From Candidatus Taylorbacteria bacterium RIFCSPHIGHO2_02_FULL_44_12 (GTDB lineage Bacteria; Patescibacteriota; Minisyncoccia; Phycocordibacterales; PALSA-1337): 14,353 bases of DNA. The first letter of the stretch is position 1. Each line of letters starts with the position of its first letter. Where the stretch lies: assembly GCA_001822575.1 (NCBI GenBank), contig MHRM01000016.1, forward strand, positions 2,443 through 16,795, written 5' to 3'. Both the position numbers and the translations under genes were made by a program. Positions 1-6,562 of this stretch are shown in pieces. The notes beneath the pieces were generated by a model, which searched no databases, was not told where the DNA came from, and saw only the letters and a program-made list of their open reading frames with translations.

Positions 1-2
1 GG

Positions 3-2747
3 TCTCGCACTAGGGTTCCCAAATTCCAGGCAGAAGTGTCCAAGATAAACGCTTTTGAGTCTTCTATCCAAGCTCTTTCTGATGCCGAATTGAGAAACAA
101 AACAGAAGAGTTTCGGGCTCGGCTGGGAAAAGGCGAAACGATTGATTCTCTAGTCCCAGAAACATTCGCCGTGGTACGCCAGGTTGCTGTCCGAACTCTC
201 GGACAGAGACATTTTGATGTTCAGCTTTCTGGTGGACTGGTTTTGTATTCTGGAGCTATTGCCGAGATGAAGACCGGCGAAGGCAAAACCTTGGTAGCCA
301 CTTTGCCCGCATACACCAGAGCTCTTTCTGGCAAAGGTGTCCATATCGTAACTGTGAACGATTATCTTTCCCGTAGGGATGCCGTCTGGATGGGTCAGAT
401 ATATGACATGTTAGGACTTTCGGTCGGAGTGATAGGGCATGAATCATCTTTTATTTATGATAGTAAACATAGGATAATGAAAGAAAATCCCCCGCCCCCT
501 GCGGGGGCACCCCCTTTTTCAAAGGGGGATTTGGCTGCGGATTCCCCCTTTGAAAAAGGGGGTGCCCCGAATCCTGAGGCGAAGCCGAAGGAGAGGGGTG
601 GGGGATTTTCTGACCCTCTAGACAAAGAACGCGACCAGACTGGAGCATTCCACATTGTTCATGAATATTTGCGACCCTGTTCCAGGCGCGAAGCCTATAA
701 TGCCGATATCACTTATGGCACAAACAATGAATTTGGTTTTGACTATCTTCGCGACAATCTGGAATATAGTCCTGAACGACTGCGCCAAAGAGACCCACAC
801 TACGCCATAGTAGACGAGATAGATTCTATTCTGATAGACGAAGCCCGTACTCCGCTGATCATATCTGCTCCATCCCGCGATGCTGAAAATATTTATAGAC
901 AATTCGCGACCCTGGTAGCCAGTTTCATTCCAGAAAAAGACTATGCAATAGACGAAAAGCGCCATGGTATAGCGCTGACCTCCGAGGGCATAGCCAAAGC
1001 CGAGAAAGCTCTGGGTCTAGACAATATATACACCCAAGAAGGTATCAAGTCTGTCCATCACCTGGAAACTGCCATCAAAGCCCGAGCTCTGTATCACAAA
1101 GACAAAGAATATGTCGTCCGCGAAGGAGCCATTGTCATAGTGGACGAGTTTACAGGCCGGCTCCAGCCCGGCCGTAGGTGGTCGGATGGCTTGCATCAGG
1201 CCGTTGAAGCCAAAGAGGGTGTACGAGTGGAGCAAGAATCGCGCACATATGCCTCCATCACATTCCAGAACTTTTTCCGGATGTATCCGAAACTTTCGGG
1301 AATGACTGGCACAGCCGCCACATCGGCCGAAGAATTCTTCAAGGTTTATGGCCTGGAAGTATTCACGGTACCGACCAATAAATCTTCCATTCGCATTGAT
1401 CATCCCGATCTGATATTCCGGACCGAAGCCGGCAAATTCAAGGCCATTGCCAGGACTATCAAAGAACTCAATACCAAAGGTCAGCCTGTTTTGGTCGGTA
1501 CGGTTTCCATAGAAAAAAATGAATTATTGTCGCAATTTTTGCGGACTGAAGGGGTGCCCCACCAGATATTGAATGCCAAGAATCATGAAAAAGAAGGAGA
1601 GATTATTGCCCAAGCCGGCAAGAAATCCGGAGTTACTATAGCCACAAACATGGCCGGTAGAGGCGTGGATGTCAAACTCGGCGGCAACCCCAACACTTCG
1701 GAGTCGTATGATCAAGTCAAAAGCACCGGCGGTCTCTTTGTTCTAGGTACCGAACGCCACGAAGCTCGCCGCATAGACAACCAGCTCCGTGGGCGCAGTG
1801 GTCGCCAAGGTGATCCGGGCGAAACCCAGTTTTTCGTATCGCTTGAAGATTCGTTGATGCGAGTTTTCGCCTCTGATACTCTCAAGTCCATGATAGGACG
1901 CCTGGGGATGCCGGAAGATGAGCCTATTCATCACAAGTTGATATCTAGAGCCTTGGAGAGCGCTCAGGAAAAGATAGAGGGTTTTCATTTTGATTCCAGG
2001 AAGCATGTTCTAGAATTTGACGATGTCATCAACCACCAGCGCAAGACTGTCTACGGTAGACGCAGAAAGTTGTTACTTGGGACTATAGATGATGTGGAAA
2101 ACGAGCTCAAGGAAATGTTGAATATAAAAAATCCCCCGCCCCTCGTTTCACTCGGGGCACCCCCTTTTCCAAAAGGGGAATCACCGCAACCCACAATTAA
2201 ATCCCCCTTTGAAAAAGGGGGTGGATTGATACCGAACGGAGTGAGGTATCAAGACGGGGGATTTTCTGATCCGTCAACTAATGGGAGATTTTTGGAAATC
2301 ATTGATTCAAAAACGAAGCAGTTCGGCAGAGAAGCTTTTCTTTCTGCCATGCGGATCATTCTTCTGCAAACTATAGACATGTATTGGGTGGAGCATTTGG
2401 AAGTGATGGACTATACCCGTTCCAGTGTTAGCCTTCGGGCATATGGCCAGAGGGACCCTCTGGTAGAATACAAAAAAGAAGGCTTGCGCCTATTCAAGGA
2501 AATGCAAACAGCCATGAGAGATCAGATCAGCCACATCATTCCAAACATTGTTCCAGTCCAAAATGGCCCCATAGCGCCTTCAGCTCCCATAGCCAAGGAT
2601 CTCCGTGAAGTCCGAGAAAATGCCGATGAAATATCTGGCGGTGATCGTTCCTCATCTAGCACCAAAACCGAAAAACCAGAAATCGGCAGGAATGATCCAT
2701 GCCCTTGCGGTTCAGGCAAAAAATACAAGAAGTGCCATGGGAAGTAA
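3..2747 (+). CDS. secA: SecA preprotein translocase ATPase (5' partial)
   Basis: SecA is the ATPase motor that drives preproteins through the SecYEG channel at the inner face of the membrane. The family motifs are clear. Numbering from the GTG at 36, Walker A GEGKT is at 81-85, followed by the VTVNDYLSRRDA segment, AYNADITYGTNNEFGFDYLRDN, the DEID box (260-263), the GTVSIEK and TNMAGRGVD helicase motifs, and QLRGRSGRQGDPG. A C-terminal SEC-C zinc motif (CPCGSGKKYKKCH) ends the protein. The frame stays open to the window edge upstream of GTG 36, and the upstream residues (VPKFQAE before VSKINAF) fit the usual SecA N-terminus. GTG 36 is therefore probably not the true start and the gene is 5' truncated here. 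Two palindromic elements are inserted in frame, at about residues 150-192 and 698-744. The first lies in a loop that appears extended in CPR SecA proteins; the second is in the C-terminal scaffold region. Confidence 0.96.
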   Translation, partial: SRTRVPKFQAEVSKINAFESSIQALSDAELRNKTEEFRARLGKGETIDSLVPETFAVVRQVAVRTLGQRHFDVQLSGGLVLYSGAIAEMKTGEGKTLVATLPAYTRALSGKGVHIVTVNDYLSRRDAVWMGQIYDMLGLSVGVIGHESSFIYDSKHRIMKENPPPPAGAPPFSKGDLAADSPFEKGGAPNPEAKPKERGGGFSDPLDKERDQTGAFHIVHEYLRPCSRREAYNADITYGTNNEFGFDYLRDNLEYSPERLRQRDPHYAIVDEIDSILIDEARTPLIISAPSRDAENIYRQFATLVASFIPEKDYAIDEKRHGIALTSEGIAKAEKALGLDNIYTQEGIKSVHHLETAIKARALYHKDKEYVVREGAIVIVDEFTGRLQPGRRWSDGLHQAVEAKEGVRVEQESRTYASITFQNFFRMYPKLSGMTGTAATSAEEFFKVYGLEVFTVPTNKSSIRIDHPDLIFRTEAGKFKAIARTIKELNTKGQPVLVGTVSIEKNELLSQFLRTEGVPHQILNAKNHEKEGEIIAQAGKKSGVTIATNMAGRGVDVKLGGNPNTSESYDQVKSTGGLFVLGTERHEARRIDNQLRGRSGRQGDPGETQFFVSLEDSLMRVFASDTLKSMIGRLGMPEDEPIHHKLISRALESAQEKIEGFHFDSRKHVLEFDDVINHQRKTVYGRRRKLLLGTIDDVENELKEMLNIKNPPPLVSLGAPPFPKGESPQPTIKSPFEKGGGLIPNGVRYQDGGFSDPSTNGRFLEIIDSKTKQFGREAFLSAMRIILLQTIDMYWVEHLEVMDYTRSSVSLRAYGQRDPLVEYKKEGLRLFKEMQTAMRDQISHIIPNIVPVQNGPIAPSAPIAKDLREVRENADEISGGDRSSSSTKTEKPEIGRNDPCPCGSGKKYKKCHGK
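484..609. repeat. Palindromic element inside secA, copy 1
   Basis: A 126-bp nested palindrome (42 codons). The outer ends are AAAATCCCCC (484-493) and GGGGGATTTT (600-609). The inner arms, 504-529 and 543-568, are a perfect 26-bp inverted repeat built from G/C runs flanking a CTTTTTC/GAAAAAG core. It keeps the secA frame and is translated as a Pro/Gly-rich, low-complexity segment beginning NPPPPAG and ending GGGFSD, between the first ATPase motif and the AYNADITYG segment. SecA homologues have no equivalent segment as far as I know. It is related to the element at 2128-2265 and resembles widespread 'CCCCCTTT-GAAAAAGGGGG' repeats. It may be spread as DNA or act as an RNA hairpin. Confidence 0.9.
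2128..2265. repeat. Palindromic element inside secA, copy 2
   Basis: A 138-bp relative of the element at 484-609 with the same outer ends, AAAATCCCCC (2128-2137) and GGGGGATTTT (2256-2265). The inner CACCCCCTTTT / AAAAAGGGGGTG arms are imperfect, and an extra small hairpin (TTGATACC ... GGTATCAA, 2226-2252) sits near the right end. It spans 46 codons, keeps the secA frame, and is read in the same frame and orientation as copy 1, again giving a segment that begins NPPP and ends GGFSD. It separates the region near VYGRRRKLLL from the conserved segment around MYWVEHLEVMD in the SecA C-terminal scaffold. Confidence 0.88.
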
Positions 2748-2834
2748 GCCGTTCGGCTCCGAGAGCCTCAAACTTGAAGAGGATTTTGAATTCAGGAGAT
2801 TGTAGTTACTCATATTCTATGCCATACTTTTGTT

Positions 2835-3188
2835 ATGTCTATAGCGGATATAAAGAACAAGTTGAGACCGCTTTTTGAAGCTTACGGCATTATTTATGCT
2901 GGTGTTTTCGGGTCCGTTTCGCGTGGTGAAGATCTTCCAGATAGTGATGTTGATATTTTGGTTCGCTTGGGTAAACCGATGGGAATGTTTTCATATATGA
3001 GATTGGTCCATGCTATTGAAGATCTTTTGGGGCGCAGAGTTGACATGGTAACCGAAAAAGGTCTAAGTAAGTTTGTGCGACCGTATGTTATGCCAGAATT
3101 GAAAACTATTTATGAAAGAGTCATGGATGTTCCGATTCTCAAAACACACTTAATCAAGTTGAACAAAATTTCATTAACAACAAAATAA
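2835..3188 (+). CDS. MNT-type minimal nucleotidyltransferase (MntA-like)
   Basis: A 117-residue protein of the minimal nucleotidyltransferase fold. The signature GS-x10-DxD is visible: Gly26-Ser27, then Asp38 and Asp40, with Asp70 in RRVD as the likely third metal-binding carboxylate. Such proteins transfer nucleotides; the MntA group AMPylates a HEPN toxin (HepT) and acts as its antitoxin. No HEPN gene follows. The next gene, 5 nt downstream, is an AI-2E-family membrane protein, so the usual toxin partner is missing from the neighbourhood. The start is ATG 2835. No Shine-Dalgarno is seen, and a weak TTGTAG (2800-2805) / CATACT (2823-2828) pair with 17-bp spacing would start the RNA close to the ATG. 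The last 20 or so residues are basic and not family-typical. The fold assignment is firm; the biological role is not. Confidence 0.85.
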   Translation: MSIADIKNKLRPLFEAYGIIYAGVFGSVSRGEDLPDSDVDILVRLGKPMGMFSYMRLVHAIEDLLGRRVDMVTEKGLSKFVRPYVMPELKTIYERVMDVPILKTHLIKLNKISLTTK

Positions 3189-3193
3189 AATAC

Positions 3194-4252
3194 ATGCAAA
3201 TATCAAAGCAATCCGCCAATCATTTCTTTTTCGGACTTTTGGCTGTGGTTATCGTTTTGGCGGTTTTGATATTCTTGCCATTTATGACACCGGTAGTCTT
3301 GGCGGCTGCCTTGGCAGTGATCTTCGGACGGCCGCATAGGTTTTTTGTTAGGACTCTCTTCGGTGATCGCGAACGCTCCAGCGCCGCCGCTCTCCTCACT
3401 CTGATCATCGTAGTTGTGATCGTAATCGTGCCGGTTCTGCTCGTAGCAGGCAAGATATATGTAGAGACCCAGAGCATGTATGGTTATCTGACAGATGAGA
3501 GCGGCCGGTCCCAGACCATAGACTATCTCAATCATATAGCCGAACTCGGCTCCAAAACTTTCTTTGGGCTCTATCCTGCATATTCTTTTGACTCATTCAA
3601 CGCCACTTCTATATTGGAAAAAGTCTTGAGCTGGCTTTTTGCCAACCTAGACAGCATATTCAGCGGAGCATCCAAGTTTGTTCTGGGGGTCTTCGTAATG
3701 TTCTTGGCTTTGTTCTATTTCCTCCGGGATGGTCGGGAGCTCAAAAGACAAATCATAGCCTTGAGCCCTCTCATAGACGCCGATGACGAACGGATTTTCA
3801 GCAAGTTAGAAAAAGCCATTTATTCTGTATTCGCGGGAAGTATTATAGTGAGCATCATTCAAGGACTATTGACCGGAATAGGTTTCGCCATATTCGGAGT
3901 GCCTAGTCCGGCTCTATGGGGCTCCATAGCGGCAGTGACGGCTCTGATCCCAGGTATCGGCACGGCTCTGGTTCTGGTGCCGGGCATCATATATCTATTC
4001 TTGACAGGCTTCACCGCCCAGGCTATCGGCTTGGCTATCTGGGCGGTCTTGGCTGTCGGGCTGATAGACAATTTTCTCGGGCCAGTCTTCGTCAATCGCG
4101 GAGTGAAGATACATCCTTTCATGATACTGCTTTCGGTTTTGGGCGGTTTTGTTTTCTTCGGACCGATAGGTTTTGTTCTTGGTCCGATAATTTTGGCATT
4201 CCTTTTTGCCCTTCTAGAAATATATCGTTCCTCATCCCATGGCCTTCGTTGA
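3194..4252 (+). CDS. AI-2E family transporter / PerM-like permease
   Basis: A 352-residue integral membrane protein of the AI-2E transporter (PerM/YdiK) family. These are proposed exporters, mostly of unknown substrate; members have been linked to autoinducer-2 release or Na+/H+ antiport. Hydrophobic segments are visible at about 10-30, 32-46, 66-86, 162-178, 208-234, 239-270, 276-296 and 308-345. Family landmarks include FYFLRDG (174-180), PALWGSIAAVTALIPGIGT (239-257), the DN-x-LGP motif (292-297) and IHPFMILLSVLGG followed by FGPIGFVLGP (306-331). The length is normal. The gene lies 5 nt after the nucleotidyltransferase stop and its last 14 nt overlap the start of obg, so the three are probably cotranscribed. 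No Shine-Dalgarno precedes ATG 3194. The stop is TGA, which shows UGA is not reassigned here. Confidence 0.92.
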   Translation: MQISKQSANHFFFGLLAVVIVLAVLIFLPFMTPVVLAAALAVIFGRPHRFFVRTLFGDRERSSAAALLTLIIVVVIVIVPVLLVAGKIYVETQSMYGYLTDESGRSQTIDYLNHIAELGSKTFFGLYPAYSFDSFNATSILEKVLSWLFANLDSIFSGASKFVLGVFVMFLALFYFLRDGRELKRQIIALSPLIDADDERIFSKLEKAIYSVFAGSIIVSIIQGLLTGIGFAIFGVPSPALWGSIAAVTALIPGIGTALVLVPGIIYLFLTGFTAQAIGLAIWAVLAVGLIDNFLGPVFVNRGVKIHPFMILLSVLGGFVFFGPIGFVLGPIILAFLFALLEIYRSSSHGLR

Positions 4253-5312
4253 TGAAATACATTTTTTCGCCAAAGCCGGAGACGGTGGTAGTGGCGTAGT
4301 TCGTTGGAGGCATGAAAGGAGCAAAGAATATTCTGGCGCCGCTGGCGGCAATGGCGGTCATGGCGGAGATCTCTTCGTCCGGGCGGTTCGCGACACCAAC
4401 ATTCTTTCTCGCTACAAAACCGTCAAACGCTTTGAAGCCGGTCGCGGTCAGGATGGACAGAGCAACAGTATGCAGGGCAAGGCCGGAATTGACCACTATA
4501 TAGATCTGCCGATCGGCTCTATTGTCACAAATTTGACCACAAAGAGGCAAGTGGAGCTCCTAGAAGAAGGTCAGATATCCAAGATCCTTCATGGCGGCAA
4601 GGGAGGGCTCGGAAACGAACATTTCAAGGCCTCCACCAATGTCCGTCCGGAACAATCTACGCCTGGAGCGTCTGGAGAAGAGGCGGATTTTGTGGTGGAA
4701 CTAAATCTGATCGCCGATGCCGGCTTCATCGGTCTGCCCAATGCCGGCAAGACCAGTCTCCTTAATGCTCTGACTCATGCCAAGGCCAAAGTAGCAGACT
4801 ATGCTTTTACTACTCTTGATCCGAACTTGGGTGTTTTGCATGAGCATATTCTGGCGGATATTCCTGGTCTGATAGAAGGAGCGTCGGATGGTAAGGGTTT
4901 GGGTTACAAGTTTTTGCGACATATAAAGAGGGTGAAGATGTTGGTGCATGTTATTTCTTTGGAGAGTTGCATCACGCCCTCCGCCGGCACTTCGCCTCAC
5001 AATCTTCGCGCACGCTCCGCTACAAGATTGTTCGGCGAAGTGTCCGGCTTCGGGCGCGATGAAGTTCTGTCTATAAAGAAGAATTACAACACTATCCGTG
5101 ATGAGCTGGAAAAATATGGACATGGACTTTCGGACAAGCCGGAAATGATCGTTCTGACCAAAACAGATTTGGTTGATAAGAAAGTGATAACAGAAGCCAA
5201 GAAAGTTTTGAAGAAAAAAGGAGTCAAAATACTTTCAGTCAGTATTCTGGATGACAAGGCTCTTTCCAAATTGGCGGATGAAATCGTTAAAATTTTGGGA
5301 AAAAACAAATAA
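4239..5312 (+). CDS. obg: Obg family GTPase (CgtA/ObgE)
   Basis: Obg is a conserved, usually essential GTPase that binds the large ribosomal subunit late in assembly. The glycine-rich Obg fold covers residues 1-158 (FVDEIHFFAKAGDGGSG, AAGGNGGHGGD, HGGKGGLGN). The G domain follows: G1 GLPNAGKT (165-172), switch I FTTLDPNLG (190-198), G3 DIPGLIEGA (207-215), and a G4 that reads TKTD (307-310) instead of the usual NKxD. The G5 SVSILDDKAL is degenerate. There is no C-terminal OCT domain, which is common in short Obgs. A palindromic element inserts about 31 residues (244-274), just after the VIS-LES strand where most Obgs have VID. ATG 4239 is chosen because MAFVDE matches the family N-terminus; it overlaps the upstream gene by 14 nt and suggests translational coupling. 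Confidence 0.95.
   Translation: MAFVDEIHFFAKAGDGGSGVVRWRHERSKEYSGAAGGNGGHGGDLFVRAVRDTNILSRYKTVKRFEAGRGQDGQSNSMQGKAGIDHYIDLPIGSIVTNLTTKRQVELLEEGQISKILHGGKGGLGNEHFKASTNVRPEQSTPGASGEEADFVVELNLIADAGFIGLPNAGKTSLLNALTHAKAKVADYAFTTLDPNLGVLHEHILADIPGLIEGASDGKGLGYKFLRHIKRVKMLVHVISLESCITPSAGTSPHNLRARSATRLFGEVSGFGRDEVLSIKKNYNTIRDELEKYGHGLSDKPEMIVLTKTDLVDKKVITEAKKVLKKKGVKILSVSILDDKALSKLADEIVKILGKNK
4973..5058. repeat. Palindromic element inside obg
   Basis: A long imperfect inverted repeat. Arm 4983-5006 (GCCGG-CACTTCGCC then ACAATCTT) pairs with 5024-5048 with only single-base bulges and two mismatches. Outer sequences CGCCC and GGGCG extend the pairing. The 17-nt loop contains CACGCTCCGCTAC (5011-5023), whose reverse complement is in the loop region of the hairpin at 8096-8162. 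The element is read in frame as about 31 residues (starting CITPSAG) that interrupt the Obg G domain in a surface linker between G3 and G4. Confidence 0.85.
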
Positions 5313-5327
5313 GTTATTTTTTCCCAA
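5295..5327. terminator. Bidirectional intrinsic terminator between obg and the sugar kinase
   Basis: The arms TTGGGAAAAAA (5295-5305) and TTTTTTCCCAA (5317-5327) form an 11-bp perfect stem with an 11-nt loop. It overlaps the last codons and stop of obg and abuts the stop of the convergent kinase gene. The A-tract/T-tract arms supply a U-run in both directions. The GC content of the stem is low (3 G-C pairs), so its strength is uncertain, but its position between convergent genes 15 nt apart fits a shared terminator. Confidence 0.7.
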
Positions 5328-6323
5328 CTAGATTTCCTTTGGTTTGAAATCCGCTGGAGCTTGTTTCAACCACCACTCCAATTGTTCGCGATTCAGCAAG
5401 CCTTCTTGAGCACCAATAAACTGGGCCACCGACATAGGGTTGATAGGCGACCACAGGAATGCTTCAAGCGGAGATTTCCCCAGAGCTAGAGCCGAGACAA
5501 AAGTAGAAGCCAAAGCATCGCCGCAACCAGTCCGCTCGTATGCCGGTCTTGGATCCGGATACATAGGGATATGGTAATAATGATCACCATCAAACAAATA
5601 AGCCCCACGAGTATTGTCTGTGATGATCACTAGTTTTGGTCCCTGTTCGGCTAGGCCACCAAGAAGTTTTTTGATATCTCTGGACAGACTTCCTAGAATA
5701 CGCTGGGCTTCTTCTACATTGACAACGATGACATCGGTCCGGGCATATATTCGCTTGAGATCATTCAAGCCCAAACTGATCTGGAATGTCCCTGGCTGAA
5801 AAGCTAGTTTTACTCTAGGATGTTTTTCCAGATAATCAGCGATCTCCATGTGATAGGGGAGAGTGTGGTCGGCCAAGGAAGAAAGGTATATCCATCGCGG
5901 TTCGGGGAAATGGGGCAGTTTGTAATTGTAAGCGGTGTGATTGACCAGAATGGTCCGGTCTTTGTCATACCAGAGGACGAAATGATAATTTGTCGGTTTG
6001 CCTAGATGAGTCTTAATGTACGAAATGTCTACTTTGTTTCTTTGAAGTTCTACTCTGCATTCGCGGCCATTTTGATCTTTGCCGATATTGCTGACCAAGG
6101 CAGAGTGCAAGCCGAGGCGAGCGGAGCAAACAGCGGCGTTTGGGGCATTGCCCACAGCTCGGATGACCTTCACAAATTCAAAAGGGATCTTATCGCCGAA
6201 GCGCATGCATAGTTCGCAATCTTCAGTATTAATTTTGCAGTGAACGCTGGCATCCTTGAGTCTTATGAAAGCATCGGTAGTGATATCACCGATAGCGAGT
6301 ATGTCAATCTTTTTATTGAACAT
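5328..6323 (-). CDS. PfkB/ribokinase-family carbohydrate kinase
   Basis: A 331-residue kinase that would transfer the ATP gamma-phosphate to a sugar or nucleoside hydroxyl. The N-terminal strand IDILAIGDITTD, PfkB signature 1-like VGNAPNAAVCSARLG (57-71), and signature 2 RTGCGDALASTFVSALALG (265-282) with catalytic Asp269 are all present. The substrate cannot be read from the sequence. A start further upstream (6365 or 6344) is possible but adds residues unlike the family. ATG 6323 is preferred because the strand IDILAIGD begins right after it and a perfect TATAAT (6331-6336, minus strand) lies only 7 nt upstream, which would make the transcript leaderless. It is divergent from a class II aldolase, so a role in hexose phosphate metabolism is plausible but inferred. 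Its 3' end converges on obg. Confidence 0.9.
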   Translation of the reverse strand: MFNKKIDILAIGDITTDAFIRLKDASVHCKINTEDCELCMRFGDKIPFEFVKVIRAVGNAPNAAVCSARLGLHSALVSNIGKDQNGRECRVELQRNKVDISYIKTHLGKPTNYHFVLWYDKDRTILVNHTAYNYKLPHFPEPRWIYLSSLADHTLPYHMEIADYLEKHPRVKLAFQPGTFQISLGLNDLKRIYARTDVIVVNVEEAQRILGSLSRDIKKLLGGLAEQGPKLVIITDNTRGAYLFDGDHYYHIPMYPDPRPAYERTGCGDALASTFVSALALGKSPLEAFLWSPINPMSVAQFIGAQEGLLNREQLEWWLKQAPADFKPKEI

Positions 6324-6330
6324 TGAGGAT

Positions 6331-6336
6331 ATTATA
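6331..6336 (-). promoter_or_regulatory. -10 box of the sugar kinase gene
   Basis: A perfect TATAAT on the minus strand, 7 nt before ATG 6323. A typical start site would fall at or next to the A of the ATG, giving a leaderless mRNA. The -35 is weak (TTGGGG, about 16 bp upstream, at the edge of the palindromic element). Confidence 0.6.
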
Positions 6337-6354
6337 GCATCCATCAGTCTCTCC

Positions 6355-6512
6355 CCAAATGACATTCTTCTCCAGGGGACGGGTTGCCCTCGTCGCTTGC
6401 CACGAAGATTGGCGACTCGGTCACCCTCTTTCTCGCCGACGCAGTTGAAGGGGTTACATTACAGTGTGTTTGCGTCGGCTCCGAAGAGCCCCTTGAGAAG
6501 AATGTCATTTGG
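6355..6512. repeat. MITE-like element with 24-bp terminal inverted repeats
   Basis: Terminal arms 6355-6378 (begins CCAAATGACATTCTTCTC) and 6489-6512 are reverse complements with one mismatch over 24 bp. Two internal hairpins are visible: GGGTTGCC...GTCGC (6381-6396) with GCGAC...GGTCACCC (6411-6426), and GCCGACGCA (6435-6443) with TGCGTCGGC (6471-6479). The whole element could fold as a three-way junction. It encodes no protein I can recognise. It fills the space between the divergent kinase and aldolase promoters, with the two TATAAT boxes just outside its ends (6331-6336 and 6547-6552). Confidence 0.8.
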
Positions 6513-6546
6513 TGCGAGACTTTACTTTCTATGATTACAAATATGT

Positions 6547-6552
6547 TATAAT
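6547..6552 (+). promoter_or_regulatory. -10 box of the aldolase gene
   Basis: A perfect TATAAT, 10 nt before the aldolase ATG at 6563. The predicted RNA start would leave a leader of only a few nucleotides. No good TTGACA match is seen at the usual spacing (CTTTCT lies 16 bp upstream). Confidence 0.55.
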
Positions 6553-6562
6553 CTTCACTAAG

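Noticed and set aside
484..609. Frameshift or assembly error in secA
   Set aside because: The frame is kept on both sides, a relative of the same element occurs again in frame at 2128-2265, and the flanking SecA sequence is intact.
618..965. 115-codon minus-strand open frame inside secA
   Set aside because: It is fully covered by conserved SecA coding sequence on the other strand and shows no protein motif.
2605..2805. 66-codon + strand open frame overlapping the end of secA
   Set aside because: It is out of frame with the clearly coding SecA zinc-binding tail and has no recognisable features.
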